DNA from: a virus | DNA: 20,787 nucleotides | Virus record (IMG/VR): IMGVR_UViG_3300035034_003141 | Coordinates: 1-20,787 of that record | Reading direction: 5' to 3' (one strand) | Shown: positions 1 through 8,723 of the stretch, one piece after another | Position numbering within the stretch: position 1 is the first letter of the stretch | Layout: each line of letters starts with the position of its first letter | Position numbers and translations under genes: made by a program | Notes under the pieces: generated by a model | The model's database searches: none | Told to the model about the DNA's origin: nothing | The model's input: only the letters and a program-made list of their open reading frames with translations

Positions 1-2060
1 AGGTTATCAGCAACCAAATCCCCCTGCACCGTAGTAGTCCCCACCCCGTCATGCTGCAAACGAATCACCCCGCCACTGGCAAGGATCAAATTGTCGGTTA
101 AGTCAGGCGCAAGCCCGCTTACGTTTGCGCCGAATATACTATTGCCGGAGCCTGTCTCGATGCCTGTGCCAGTGTTCCTGCCGTTAGCGGTGTTGCTGTT
201 GCCTGTGGTGTTGTAGTAGAGTGCGTACGTGCCGTTGGCGGTGTTTTCGTTGCCCTCAGTGTTGTTGTGGAGTGCTCTCCTGCCGTTGGCGGTGTTTTCG
301 CTACCATCAGTGTTGTTGTAGAGTGCGTTCCTGCCGTTAGCGGTGTTTTCGCTGCCCTCAGTGTTGTTGTAGAGTGCGTCCGTGCCGTTGGCGGTGTTGT
401 CGTTGCCTGTGGTGTTGTTGTAGAGTGCGCTCATGCCGTAGGCGGTGTTTTCGCTGCCCTCAGTGTTGTTGTAGAGTGCGCTCCTGCCGTTGGCGGTGTT
501 GTCGTTGCCCTCAGTGTTGTTGTTGAGTGCGTCCGTGCCGTTGGCGGTGTTGTCGTTGCCTGTGGTGTTGTTCTGGAGTGCGCTCCTGCCGTAGGCGGTG
601 TTTTCGCTGCCCTCAGTGTTGTTCTGGAGTGCGGCCCTGCCGTTAGCGGTGTTGTCGTTGCCCTCAGTGTTGTTGTTGAGTGCGTCCGTGCCGTTGGCGG
701 TGTTGTTGTTGCCTGTGGTGTTGTTCTGGAGTACGTTTTCTCCATAACCACTATTAGTAGTATCCCCGCCCGCGCCACGATAATTAATCTCGCCAGTAAA
801 GATCTGGCCGGATATATTTGCTTTGTCGTCCAGCAGCCCGTCAACTTCCGTCTCGCTGTAGGTCGTGGCTTTGTCTGCTTTTTCATCAAGAAAAGACTTG
901 CCCGCCAGCACAAACGACAGGTCCGTGGTACCCAGGGTGATATCTGCGTCCGTAGCCAGCTGCCAGATCGAATTTGCGTTTTCGATGCCCTCGGATATCG
1001 GCACCAACATAGCCGGCGGCAACTTGACCGCTTCGTCTGCGTCTTCGGACCGGATCCAATCCGAGCTTGAGGCAATGTATATGCCGTTTACCGTCTGGGC
1101 GACCTGATTTTTTACAAGCACCCGGTCAGCCTCTGCTAGTAAAACGCCGTCCACAGTCTGCAAACCGGTAAGCGTGATCTCTGCATCAGTGGCCACGCGC
1201 ACCGGCTCCTTACTGGCCCGCTGCTGGTGGTCATCGACCACCTGTTTCAATGATGCGTATGCCCCTGAATCCACGGTCATGCTCAGGCTTGCATCCGCGG
1301 AAATAGTAGTGCGCATGATTAAATCGGTTTCAATCAGGGTTGCACCGCCTGCGGCCGGAAAATAATCGCCCTGTTCGCCCGCGTTGGTTATTGAGTACAG
1401 AATTTCTCCCAGATCCGGATCCTGAGCAAAAATTCCGAGCTCCGCCAGGTAATACCCGGTGGAAAGCCACTCGTTTGAAAGCACAGTGGAAATCTCTGTA
1501 ACCACGTCATCTACCCGCTCCACGGTATTGACGGCAAGCTCCTGGCGCTGGTCAATCAGGGCGTACAGATCAGACAGAGCTATCCGGAAATGGTCTATTG
1601 TCTCGGCCAGCTTCTGAGCCACTGCGGCTGCGCTGTCCAGCCCGTCAAGAGCCACATGGATGCCAACACGGGCTGCCAGGCCGGGATCGATTCCACTGCC
1701 ATCAATGGAAAACCACACATAAAAGTCAATATAAGGCGAGCTGATATGAAACCGCTCCCCGCCGGCCAGATCTCCTGCGGCCAGGCATTGGATTGCAGTC
1801 TCTGCTTTTGTGGTACTATCACCGACCACCTCCGTAGTAATGGTAAAACCGGTATCCACATCAGACGCGCCGGCTGCACCGTTTTCCGTCCGCGCCACGG
1901 CCACTGTGTCGTCACTTGCCGTAGCGGTAAAGGGCGCATTGTCCGGCGGCAACCGTCCGGCGCCGGTAGCGGCCATGGTAAAGCTCAGCGTGTCCCCGGC
2001 CTGTACTTTTGCCAACAGAGCCTCTCCTTTTGTAGTCAGCACAAATCCTGGAAACTTCAT
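1..2060 (-). CDS. H: Tail fibre protein, P2 gpH-like, 3' end outside window
   Basis: The frame is open from the ATG at 2060 to the left edge (686 codons, no stop). The start has the ribosome site AAAGGAG six bases upstream. It would form the distal receptor-binding fibre on the baseplate. Seen in order: residues 1-45 resemble the N-terminal tail-collar domain of gpH-like fibres; about 68-158 is an inserted module with the signature WFSIDGSGIDPG; about 160-280 resembles the second half of the collar domain (GYYLAELGIF, then LKQVVDDH); about 286-388 is a module common in phage fibres (RVATDAEITL...NGIYIA...DWIRSEDAD); about 396-417 has a YSETEVDGLLDDKA motif; 443-629 is eleven 17-residue repeats; from 630 there is a GANVSGL...NLILASGG stretch often seen ahead of a C-terminal chaperone. 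I infer an S74-type intramolecular chaperone off-window. Gene I ends 15 bases upstream, matching the P2 I-H order. Confidence 0.88.
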   Translation of the reverse strand, partial: MKFPGFVLTTKGEALLAKVQAGDTLSFTMAATGAGRLPPDNAPFTATASDDTVAVARTENGAAGASDVDTGFTITTEVVGDSTTKAETAIQCLAAGDLAGGERFHISSPYIDFYVWFSIDGSGIDPGLAARVGIHVALDGLDSAAAVAQKLAETIDHFRIALSDLYALIDQRQELAVNTVERVDDVVTEISTVLSNEWLSTGYYLAELGIFAQDPDLGEILYSITNAGEQGDYFPAAGGATLIETDLIMRTTISADASLSMTVDSGAYASLKQVVDDHQQRASKEPVRVATDAEITLTGLQTVDGVLLAEADRVLVKNQVAQTVNGIYIASSSDWIRSEDADEAVKLPPAMLVPISEGIENANSIWQLATDADITLGTTDLSFVLAGKSFLDEKADKATTYSETEVDGLLDDKANISGQIFTGEINYRGAGGDTTNSGYGENVLQNNTTGNNNTANGTDALNNNTEGNDNTANGRAALQNNTEGSENTAYGRSALQNNTTGNDNTANGTDALNNNTEGNDNTANGRSALYNNTEGSENTAYGMSALYNNTTGNDNTANGTDALYNNTEGSENTANGRNALYNNTDGSENTANGRRALHNNTEGNENTANGTYALYYNTTGNSNTANGRNTGTGIETGSGNSIFGANVSGLAPDLTDNLILASGGVIRLQHDGVGTTTVQGDLVADN
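174..734 (-). repeat. Eleven tandem 51-bp repeats inside the tail fibre gene
   Basis: Eleven in-frame units of 51 bp encode 17-residue repeats of the form AL-x-NNT(T/E/D)G-xxNTA(N/Y)G-xx. Units alternate in a period of three: a TTG type, an EG-ND type and an EG-SE type. Units 1-3 and 4-6 (counted from the N-terminal side) therefore form a 153-bp higher-order repeat, and unit 7 restarts it. Units 4 and 7 differ at one codon. Such NTTG-type repeats are known from trimeric phage fibres and adhesins, where they are thought to form stacked beta-rolls. Confidence 0.95.
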
Positions 2061-2075
2061 ATCCTTCTCCTTTGA

Positions 2076-2726
2076 TTAATCTATCATCACCCGGCCGCGG
2101 GTAATATGCGTGCCGGAAAAAAAGCAATACTGCGAATCTGTCAATTCTACCGAAAGTATATACGGCAACACCATTGTTTCCGGCTTTACCCAGAGGCCCA
2201 TCCGGCAAAAGAGTGGCCACATGTCTCCCTCCTGAGCCAGGCGCAGGCTGCCCCAGGACCGGACATTTTTATAAGCCTCAATATTGCTCATCATCCCCAA
2301 GACAGCCTCCCGGGAAAGTGGATCTGCAATCGCCTGCACGCGCACCCGAAAGTAATATGGGTCGCCCCCATACTCCCACCACTCCTCTAGGCCAATGGGC
2401 ACGCCGACTGCAGCCATTGCCTGCTCCACAGCCCAAGGGGTTCCTTTCTTTCTGTGTATGACAAGGGCAATAGGAATCAAATCCCTTTTGTTTTCCACCG
2501 GCAGATCCGAGCGCCAGGCATCCACCTGTAGCTGCCAGGCCAGATGATCCAGCACGTCACTGGATAACGTGTCGAGCCTGGAAAACAGCCGCGGTACTTC
2601 GCATAATGCAGATACCTTTCTGATCTCGGCATCCAGGGCGGCAATGGCCGCAGCCACTCGCTGGTCATCTTTGATGCTGTCGGGCACCAGGTCTTTTAAG
2701 CTGATGCTTTGGATTTTATCAGGCAT
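2076..2726 (-). CDS. I: Phage tail protein I (baseplate)
   Basis: Encodes 216 residues from the ATG at 2726, the first residues being MPDKIQSISLKDLVP. The typical tail protein I core follows (DALDAEIRKV-like helix, LDHLAWQLQVDAW at about 73-85, KKGTPWAVEQ at about 109-118). In P2, gpI lies at the baseplate periphery and is thought to help attach the fibres. The start overlaps the stop of J by 8 nt (ATGCCTGA), so translation is probably coupled. A longer frame upstream to 2813 lies inside J and is rejected. The fibre gene follows directly, the usual J-I-H order. Confidence 0.88.
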   Translation of the reverse strand: MPDKIQSISLKDLVPDSIKDDQRVAAAIAALDAEIRKVSALCEVPRLFSRLDTLSSDVLDHLAWQLQVDAWRSDLPVENKRDLIPIALVIHRKKGTPWAVEQAMAAVGVPIGLEEWWEYGGDPYYFRVRVQAIADPLSREAVLGMMSNIEAYKNVRSWGSLRLAQEGDMWPLFCRMGLWVKPETMVLPYILSVELTDSQYCFFSGTHITRGRVMID

Positions 2727-3828
2727 CTTCAATTCCCCGGTAATTGACTGTAACCGTATATTCCAGGGCCACTTCGGTCTTGTCGAGCACCACAAAGATC
2801 GGACTGGACACATCCACCCGCTTGGCCCCGGCTTCCATCATCTTCCGCACCAGCTCTGATGGATTGATGTCTCTTCCAATGGCCCCTTTTTGCCAGCCCG
2901 CAAAAATCTCTACGGCATCTTCCACGGCTGCCTGGATGTTTGTTGTCTGGGAGGCATCGGCCTCGCTGACCCAGTAATCCACAGTGATGTCATAATTAAA
3001 TGCCGTTGGGGCCAGCACATTAACCTGATCTGTAAGCGGGCGCACGTCATTACTTGTCAATACATCTGCAACCTGGTCCAGTAGATCACTGTCCGGAAGT
3101 TCGCCGCCGGTCATAAGCGGCCGAACCTCTACCACTCCGGGCGTCGGGCTGATTACGGTAACATCGATTATAGACTGATTCGCAGATCTGGCCCAGTATC
3201 GATATGCTGAGGCCGGCCCGGCCACGGAAAAAGACGAGGGAGCCAGGCGGATACGGTCACGCAAATTTTCGTCATTTTCCTCTTCCGAGCCGCCGGTGCT
3301 CACCGTGGTGTTTCTCACGGCGTCGATATACTCCATGGGCTCAACAAGGGTGTCAATTTGCCCGGGTTTGCGGCCGTTTCCTTCCGTGCCGACTGTGGTG
3401 CACTGCGCTGTTGCCGTGCCAGAAAGATCTCCTGCGGAAATGTCCATGGCTTCGGTTGTCTCCCATACAAGGCGGCCGTCCGTGGCTGCTGTGCCTTTGG
3501 TAATGGTGTAAACATCTTGCCTTGCCTCAGACAAAACAAATTCCAGGGTGACAACAGAGGGCTGGGGATAGAGCCGATAAACCCCGAGCAGGTCGCCAAG
3601 CACATCCAGGTAATCGTCTTGCGCGTAAGAAAGCAGATTCATCTTCCCGGCAAAATCAATAATAGAGCGCTGCTGTACCAGCAAATCGGCAATGGAGAGC
3701 AGAAACAGCCGCACCGGATCGCCGGGATACAACTTGCGGCCGGATATCGCCTCATAAGCGGTGATCACTTCAGTTTCGATGATGCCGGCGTCTTTTTCTG
3801 TAAATTTAATTTCTGGCAGTTCAGGCAT
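2719..3828 (-). CDS. J: Baseplate assembly protein J
   Basis: Encodes 369 residues starting MPELPEIKFTEKDAG. The J/gp6-like pattern is clear: an N-terminal helical part with YPGDPVRLFLLSIADLLVQQ at about 35-54, GDLLGVYRL near 78-86, and a C-terminal part with EDAVEIFAGWQKGAIGRDIN-type sequence near 295-318 that ends in a predicted beta domain. gpJ forms the wedge ring of the P2-type baseplate with W and I. The start overlaps the stop of W by 8 nt (ATGCCTGA) and the end overlaps I by the same motif. There is no strong ribosome site of its own, which fits translational coupling. Confidence 0.92.
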   Translation of the reverse strand: MPELPEIKFTEKDAGIIETEVITAYEAISGRKLYPGDPVRLFLLSIADLLVQQRSIIDFAGKMNLLSYAQDDYLDVLGDLLGVYRLYPQPSVVTLEFVLSEARQDVYTITKGTAATDGRLVWETTEAMDISAGDLSGTATAQCTTVGTEGNGRKPGQIDTLVEPMEYIDAVRNTTVSTGGSEEENDENLRDRIRLAPSSFSVAGPASAYRYWARSANQSIIDVTVISPTPGVVEVRPLMTGGELPDSDLLDQVADVLTSNDVRPLTDQVNVLAPTAFNYDITVDYWVSEADASQTTNIQAAVEDAVEIFAGWQKGAIGRDINPSELVRKMMEAGAKRVDVSSPIFVVLDKTEVALEYTVTVNYRGIEDA

Positions 3829-4138
3829 TGATCCGTATCCTTACTCTGGGTTTCAGCGCCCCGGAAATCCCGTCTCCATCAAAACTGACTTTTGTGATTT
3901 CCGCACGGGGCTCATATCTTTTTATCGCTGCAATAATGTCTGCAGAGATACCTGCTTTTGCGCGGGGCAATGGCTGGTCAACAACGGATGCATCCAGGCC
4001 GAAGTCCCGGTGCAGCGGTACGTCATATTTGCGGGTAGACAGAATTGTTTTAACGTTTTGCACAATTTCGGCGGCCTCTTCTATGGGTGCAAAATCAACA
4101 AGTCCCGGATCGGTTAAAATATCAATTTCCCGGCTCAT
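3821..4138 (-). CDS. W: Baseplate wedge protein W (gp25-like)
   Basis: Encodes 105 residues from MSREIDILTDPGLVDF. The GPW/gp25 family pattern is visible: EEAAEIVQNVKTILSTRKYDVPLHRDFGLD, including the R-x-Y-x-x-P-L-x-x-x-x-G core, and a basic C-terminal strand KPRVRIRINA. gp25-like proteins are inner wedge components that also nucleate sheath assembly. Two ATG starts are possible, 4147 and 4138. The AAAGGA motif ends two bases before the first and eleven before the second, so I chose 4138. Either start overlaps the end of the U homologue. Confidence 0.88.
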   Translation of the reverse strand: MSREIDILTDPGLVDFAPIEEAAEIVQNVKTILSTRKYDVPLHRDFGLDASVVDQPLPRAKAGISADIIAAIKRYEPRAEITKVSFDGDGISGALKPRVRIRINA

Positions 4139-4523
4139 TATCGGCATATTCCTTTATGCGTATGGTCAGATCAGAGACGATCACGCGGCCCCGGTTGTCA
4201 ACATGCCGCCACTCCTCGGTCACCTCTGTGATGACAAAATCCCCTCTGTACTCATCGGCCAGGGAGAGGGGCAAAACAACACCTTCGGCAACCGCCCGGA
4301 GAATCCGATCGGTCTCCGCGCCCGGATCTACTCCGTAAAAAGCATCCAGACGCATAGAAAACCGGATTTCCGCCACGTCCGGGCCAGAAAACTCCAACTC
4401 CGGCTTTTTACCGTGAAGATTGTGCGTGGCCCACCGGCCGGTGGTTTTGCGGCTAAAGCCACGAAAAGTCCGGGCTTTTTCCGAACTAACCTCAAATACG
4501 ATGTCTCCGAGATATCCAATCAT
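4122..4523 (-). CDS. U: Phage tail protein U (P2 gpU-like)
   Basis: Encodes 133 residues starting MIGYLGDIVFEVSSEK, the usual opening of P2 GpU homologues, then TFRGFSRKTTGRWATH and HGKKPELEFSG. It ends in an acidic/basic tail (RIKEYADNEPGN). In P2, gpU is a small tail-completion protein acting near the tail end. Longer in-frame starts up to 4625 lie inside V and give a non-family N-terminus, so they are rejected. The ribosome site is weak. The gene sits between V and W, unlike P2 where U follows T. Confidence 0.85.
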   Translation of the reverse strand: MIGYLGDIVFEVSSEKARTFRGFSRKTTGRWATHNLHGKKPELEFSGPDVAEIRFSMRLDAFYGVDPGAETDRILRAVAEGVVLPLSLADEYRGDFVITEVTEEWRHVDNRGRVIVSDLTIRIKEYADNEPGN

Positions 4524-4542
4524 AATTAACTTTTGCGCCTCT

Positions 4543-5214
4543 CTACATCGGCGGGTCCGTGGGGCCGCCGGAATCGTTTTCAAGGTGCACATGACCCAGA
4601 AAAGATATTCCGGAAATAATAACATCCCCGTTAACCGTCACACCCCCGGTAAATTCAGACCCATCCCCTCCTTCTCCTCCCCCTTGGGTCAAGGGACCGT
4701 CCAGAAAGATATTGCCATGGATATTAACCTGAGGCGCAGAAACATCCGCCTTTGTCCCGGCCTCTGCATTGATATCTGCCTGAGCCTGGGCTGAAATGCT
4801 GCCGGTGGTGATAATATCCGCATCACCTTTTACGTTGGCTGCCAGCTTGTGGGCCATCCGATCGTATTCCAGCCAGGTTCCATCGTCAAAAAGTAGATGA
4901 CGCTTGTTGCGGTCCTTTACCGGAGGAGTGTCGGCATGGTTGTATGCGCTGCCCAAAACAAACCCTTGCTCCGGGCCGGAGGGCAAAAACACGCAGACCA
5001 CCATCTCATCCACATCCGGCATAGCGTAATCCTTGTTTTTCAGCGTCTGGGGCACCAGCACCGGCAAGTTGTAACTCACCTTCCCGTCCCGGTCTGCAAA
5101 TGTGACCCGGACGGTGCCGGCATTATCATCCACGGCAGACACCTGACCGACCCGAACGATATCGTCTATCCGGTCAGAGACTTCCCGGATTTTTCGCTCC
5201 AATTCATCAATCAT
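4543..5214 (-). CDS. V: Baseplate spike protein V
   Basis: Encodes 223 residues. Order: a short N-terminal helix (1-20), an OB-fold (about 20-95, with RVGQVSAVD, VRVTFAD, MPDVDEMVVCVFLPSG and GFVLGSAYN), then a beta-rich C-terminal spike (about 125-215) with repetitive GDADI, GSISAQAQADI and GNIFLDGPL strands. Near the tip is GHVHLENDSGG, a His-x-His motif (residues 208 and 210). In P2 gpV a similar HxH from three chains binds iron at the needle apex. A Gly-rich loop (178-185) interrupts the spike. The start overlaps the stop of D by 8 nt (ATGATTGA). The trimer would puncture the outer membrane on sheath contraction. Confidence 0.92.
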   Translation of the reverse strand: MIDELERKIREVSDRIDDIVRVGQVSAVDDNAGTVRVTFADRDGKVSYNLPVLVPQTLKNKDYAMPDVDEMVVCVFLPSGPEQGFVLGSAYNHADTPPVKDRNKRHLLFDDGTWLEYDRMAHKLAANVKGDADIITTGSISAQAQADINAEAGTKADVSAPQVNIHGNIFLDGPLTQGGGEGGDGSEFTGGVTVNGDVIISGISFLGHVHLENDSGGPTDPPM

Positions 5215-6214
5215 TTTCCGCCCTCTGCACGTCTATCCGGGTAGTATAACCGCCGGAAATTCCATGGACCGCCTTGGTGATCAAATATTTGTCGGAAAAA
5301 GCCCCAAAGCCTTCCAGCATCACATTCACGCCGGCCACCAACCCCGGTTTACCGGAAAGGGATACGGATCCGGCCACCTCTCGTTTGTTTTTTTGATACA
5401 GCAGGTTTTTTGCGCGCTGCTTGGCCTGTGTGTAGGAATGCACCCGGCGGTTGTCCACCAGCACCTGGCCGGAAGAGATATTTTTTGCTTCATGGGTGTA
5501 TTCAAAGGTTTTTTTAACGATTGCATCATAATATTTCACCCGGCAAGCTCGATATATGTCATGAGCCTGGGCCCGAAAGTTGCAGTCAATGATCCCACTG
5601 TTTTTTTGTATGGTCGAAACAGCAGCTTTTTTGCCGTATTCCGCCTCGTCAAAGATTACCAGGCGGCTATCTGTCACCTTTACTGCCAGGCCCGCATCTT
5701 CGCAGAGCCGCTGGAGAAAGGCCAGGTCGCTTTCTCCCCGCTGATCTATCCGGTCATAATCCACGTTTATGCCCACATCAAAAAACATCTGCAGACCGGC
5801 ATTGCCCGCCAACTCGGCGGCAATGCCGAAAAGGGAGGTGGATTCCCACGCCTGGTTTTTTTTCTCCCTTCGGAGGCTGCCGTCCACAGGCGTAGATACG
5901 GCCTGAATTTTCAATGCCTGCGGCGGAAAGGAAAAATCCAGCTCATCTACGGAAAATTCGCCGCAGAAAAGCCGTGCCTGGTCGCCGGTAGCATCCCAGT
6001 GCCGGGTAATAATCGCCGCTTTAATCCGGTCGGATTTTTGCGGAAACCAGTCCGAAAGCCATTTGCCAGACCTGTCATTTAAGGCCACGGAAACTTCATC
6101 CACCTTGCCGTGAATATTATCTGTATAAGAAAACCCCTCCATGAACGGAGCCACGTCCTCGGATATATCCACGCCCTCATATATCAGCTCCACCTGTGTG
6201 CGCCGTGCAGTCAT
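5207..6214 (-). CDS. D: Tail hub protein D (late control D family)
   Basis: Encodes 335 residues starting MTARRTQVELIYEGVDISED. The late control gene D / gp27-like hub family is recognisable from VDEVSVALNDRSGKWL, the central ESTSLFGIAAELAGNAGL, DRIDQRGESDLAFLQRLCEDAGL (the usual Q-x-x-E-S-D-x-x-F-L motif) and a C-terminal GFGAFSDKYLITKAVH. The protein would form the trimeric hub linking tail tube to spike V, which follows directly and overlaps by 8 nt. The ribosome site AGGGG lies seven bases before the ATG. Despite the family name it is a structural protein. Confidence 0.92.
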   Translation of the reverse strand: MTARRTQVELIYEGVDISEDVAPFMEGFSYTDNIHGKVDEVSVALNDRSGKWLSDWFPQKSDRIKAAIITRHWDATGDQARLFCGEFSVDELDFSFPPQALKIQAVSTPVDGSLRREKKNQAWESTSLFGIAAELAGNAGLQMFFDVGINVDYDRIDQRGESDLAFLQRLCEDAGLAVKVTDSRLVIFDEAEYGKKAAVSTIQKNSGIIDCNFRAQAHDIYRACRVKYYDAIVKKTFEYTHEAKNISSGQVLVDNRRVHSYTQAKQRAKNLLYQKNKREVAGSVSLSGKPGLVAGVNVMLEGFGAFSDKYLITKAVHGISGGYTTRIDVQRAEND

Positions 6215-6217
6215 GGT

Positions 6218-6424
6218 TTATCCCCTTTTCCAGGGCGGCAGAGTTTCAGGCATGGATTCGTCGATTTTCGGCACAACCAGCCGAGCCCCGGCGGCAAAAA
6301 ACACAATTTCCCGGTGTGCTGTATTTGCGGTAATCAGCCGATCCATGTATTTTTCCGCGCCGTAAACTTTCTTGGAAACAATATCCCAAGTATCGCCCTG
6401 AATGGTCACGTAATCATCAGGCAA
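6218..6424 (-). CDS. X: Tail protein X, LysM-like, TTG start
   Basis: I place the start at TTG 6424, preceded by GAAAGGAGG with seven bases between GGAGG and TTG. This gives 68 residues, close to the 67 of P2 gpX. The sequence contains VTIQGDTWDIVSKKVYG, then LITANTAHREIVFFAAGARLVVPKI, a compact LysM-like tail protein X pattern. The start overlaps the stop of the tape measure gene by 8 nt (TTGCCTGA). An ATG-started version reaching 6532 lies inside the tape measure frame and adds non-family sequence. The product probably joins tape measure, hub and tube. Confidence 0.85.
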   Translation of the reverse strand: MPDDYVTIQGDTWDIVSKKVYGAEKYMDRLITANTAHREIVFFAAGARLVVPKIDESMPETLPPWKRG

Positions 6425-8723
6425 AAGACAACCTCCTTTCGCGCCGGAATACAGCCCGCATACGATCAGCCAGATAGTCCGACCCGGCACGGATGCCTTG
6501 TTCCGCCTGCTGCCGTACGTCTCCGTCACCATTTACATAAATGGTGGGATTATAGTTGATTTCCACGGACGGCCGTTGACGACCGGATGTCGGTCCACTC
6601 CGGGCGGAAACCGTTCCAGACGGGGTATTCGCACCGGAAAGAGCCTGATCCATGGCCCCGGATACCGGCCGAGGGCCGGACCGGCGGATACCCGCACCGA
6701 TGGTGTGAGGAATGGACTTTCCGGACGCGATCAGATCAGAAAGCGGACCGGTTTTGGCATCGGAAAATGGAAGAAGTTCCCGGACTTTTTTAAACACGCC
6801 CTTTACGGCTTCAACCGGCTTCATGGCCAAAGCCTTCAGGCCTGAAACCAGAGAGCCGATGATGTTTTTGCCGATTTCAAAGAGGTTAATAGAGCTCAAC
6901 CAGTCCCACAGGTCGGTGAAAAAAACCTTGACCGTCTCCCATTTTTTTACCAGGAAATAGGCAGCTGTGCCAAGAAGGGCTACACCGGCAATCACTAGGC
7001 CAATAGGGCTGGCCCACATGGCCGCATTGAGTAGCCACTGAGCCGCGGTCCAGGCCTTAGTGGCACCAGCCACGATCCACTGCCAGGCCGCCAGGCCCAC
7101 GGCAACAGCCTTTTGCTTAATCAGGGAGGCATTTAACGCCAGCACTGAGGGGCGGAAAAAATCAAATGTTGCCTTGCCAAACTGCACTGCATCCGATACC
7201 AGGGACATGCCGTAGCGCCCGGCAAGCGATGCCACCTTAAAACTCACCAGGGCAGCGGCTGCGCCGAATACCACTTTGGTCAAAAACGGGTGCTCATCCG
7301 CCAGATCCGCCACGACACCGGCGGTTTTGCCCGCAACGCCCATAACCGCATTAAGCGGCGGCAACAGGGCGAAACCCAGGGTAATGCCTAGCTTGGAAAC
7401 TCGATTTTGGAAAATCTGCATCTGGTTTTCCGTGGTCTTGGCCCGCTCGGCGTATTCTTTTTGCATAGATCCGGCATACTTAGTTTTATCCGAAACCATA
7501 GCAAAAGCCTGATCCAGATTTTCCAGGTTAGTAAGCAGCGGCGAAATCACGTCCTTACCTTCTTCGCCGAAAACCTCCTTTAGCATTCCGGGCCGGGCGG
7601 CCTCGGGAAGCTCTTTTAGTGCCTGGAAAACAGATCGGATCGCGCCCTGTGCGTCAACTTGCATGCGCTCTGCCATGCCCTTGGCGGAAAAGCCCAGGGC
7701 CTGCAAAGAATTTTTAATCCGGTTCGGAGCCTGCTCACCGGCGGTCAGGGTACTGAGCAGCTTTTTCATAGCCGTGGCGCTGCGTTCCGCCCCCTGGTTG
7801 GAAGTCAGCAGCGTGGCGCCCAGTGCGGCCACTTCTTGTTTCATCAAACCCGCTGTCTGGGCCGAGGCCCCCTGCCGATTGATCACCCGGGTTAGTTCTC
7901 CGGCCTCCGCATTCATGCTGTTGGAAAGATGGTTGACTGCATCGGCCAGCTCAATCGTCTCGTCTTGTGACAGCCGCATGGCCGCGCGCCATCCAGCCAT
8001 GGTTTTGCCCGCCACCCGGCCGGTCATGTCAAAGGCCGTACCCATTTTGACCGCTGTTTCGGCAAACGCGGTTAGTTCATCCCTGGCAATACCGGCTTGA
8101 CCAGCAGAGGCCATGATGTCCCCGATCCCGGATGCGGCCATGGGAAGCCGGGTGGAAAGATTGAGCACGCCTCGGGAAAGCGCCTTGAATTGCTGCGGGG
8201 TCTCGAAATCCATGACCTTTTTGACATCGGCCATCTTAGATTCGAACTCCATAGCCTGCTTAATCGGAAAGGCTACGGTCGCACCGGCTGCGGCCACGCC
8301 CATAAACTGGCCATGGATCTGCTGGCGGGTATCGCGATTTTGCTGCATTTTCTGCATGCGGCCCATGCGACGCTCTGCCTGGCCCATGGCCGTATCCAGG
8401 CGCTTATACTGCCGGGCGGCTCCGCCGATTTCAACCCCGTGTTTTTGCGCCGCGCGCGCGGCTTCCCGAAACTTATGCTGGGTTTCGGCAATCTTGGCAT
8501 TCAGGTCCCGGTTGGCGTAGCCCGCCTTTTCCTGGCGGCGGCGAAGGTCTTTTAACTCCTGGGAGTATTTGGCCACCTCGCCGGCATGGAACTTCTGCTT
8601 TTCCATGCCCCGCATGGTGGCGCCCAATTTCTGCATATGGTCCTGTGCAGAGCCCAGAGACCGTTTAAAGCTCGAGCCCAGGGCCGCGCCAATATTAAAT
8701 TCAACAGAATACGTACGGGCCAT
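6417..8723 (-). CDS. T: Tail tape measure protein (P2 gpT-like)
   Basis: Encodes 768 residues starting MARTYSVEFNIGAALGSSFK. Residues 1-135 are Arg/Lys/Gln-rich helix, probably coiled coil. About 155-460 match the TP901-type tape measure core (FESKMADVKKVMDF, GIGDIMASAGQAGI, NQGAERSATAMKKLL, KVFGEEG-like). Hydrophobic segments lie near 480-503 and 573-592, and the C-terminus is Ser/Gly/Pro-rich and basic (RRERRLSFA). It sets tail length and is expected to enter the host membrane at infection. The ATG overlaps the E+E' stop by one base (TAATG), which supports E' being translated. Confidence 0.93.
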   Translation of the reverse strand: MARTYSVEFNIGAALGSSFKRSLGSAQDHMQKLGATMRGMEKQKFHAGEVAKYSQELKDLRRRQEKAGYANRDLNAKIAETQHKFREAARAAQKHGVEIGGAARQYKRLDTAMGQAERRMGRMQKMQQNRDTRQQIHGQFMGVAAAGATVAFPIKQAMEFESKMADVKKVMDFETPQQFKALSRGVLNLSTRLPMAASGIGDIMASAGQAGIARDELTAFAETAVKMGTAFDMTGRVAGKTMAGWRAAMRLSQDETIELADAVNHLSNSMNAEAGELTRVINRQGASAQTAGLMKQEVAALGATLLTSNQGAERSATAMKKLLSTLTAGEQAPNRIKNSLQALGFSAKGMAERMQVDAQGAIRSVFQALKELPEAARPGMLKEVFGEEGKDVISPLLTNLENLDQAFAMVSDKTKYAGSMQKEYAERAKTTENQMQIFQNRVSKLGITLGFALLPPLNAVMGVAGKTAGVVADLADEHPFLTKVVFGAAAALVSFKVASLAGRYGMSLVSDAVQFGKATFDFFRPSVLALNASLIKQKAVAVGLAAWQWIVAGATKAWTAAQWLLNAAMWASPIGLVIAGVALLGTAAYFLVKKWETVKVFFTDLWDWLSSINLFEIGKNIIGSLVSGLKALAMKPVEAVKGVFKKVRELLPFSDAKTGPLSDLIASGKSIPHTIGAGIRRSGPRPVSGAMDQALSGANTPSGTVSARSGPTSGRQRPSVEINYNPTIYVNGDGDVRQQAEQGIRAGSDYLADRMRAVFRRERRLSFA

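Noticed and set aside
174-734. CRISPR array or VNTR-only non-coding repeat
   Set aside because: The 51-bp units have no spacers and are in frame, encoding a coherent 17-residue protein repeat.
267-1070. Plus-strand 267-residue open frame with Val/Ala/Cys-rich repeats
   Set aside because: It is the antisense reading of the 51-bp fibre repeats, which keep all frames open. It has no ribosome site or protein-like composition.
431-1075. Minus-strand Thr/Pro-rich repeat frame of 214 residues
   Set aside because: A shifted frame of the fibre gene repeats; the real fibre frame is longer, continuous and has recognisable domains.
5264-6082. Plus-strand 272-residue frame
   Set aside because: Antisense shadow of gene D, which is a clear family member over the whole length.
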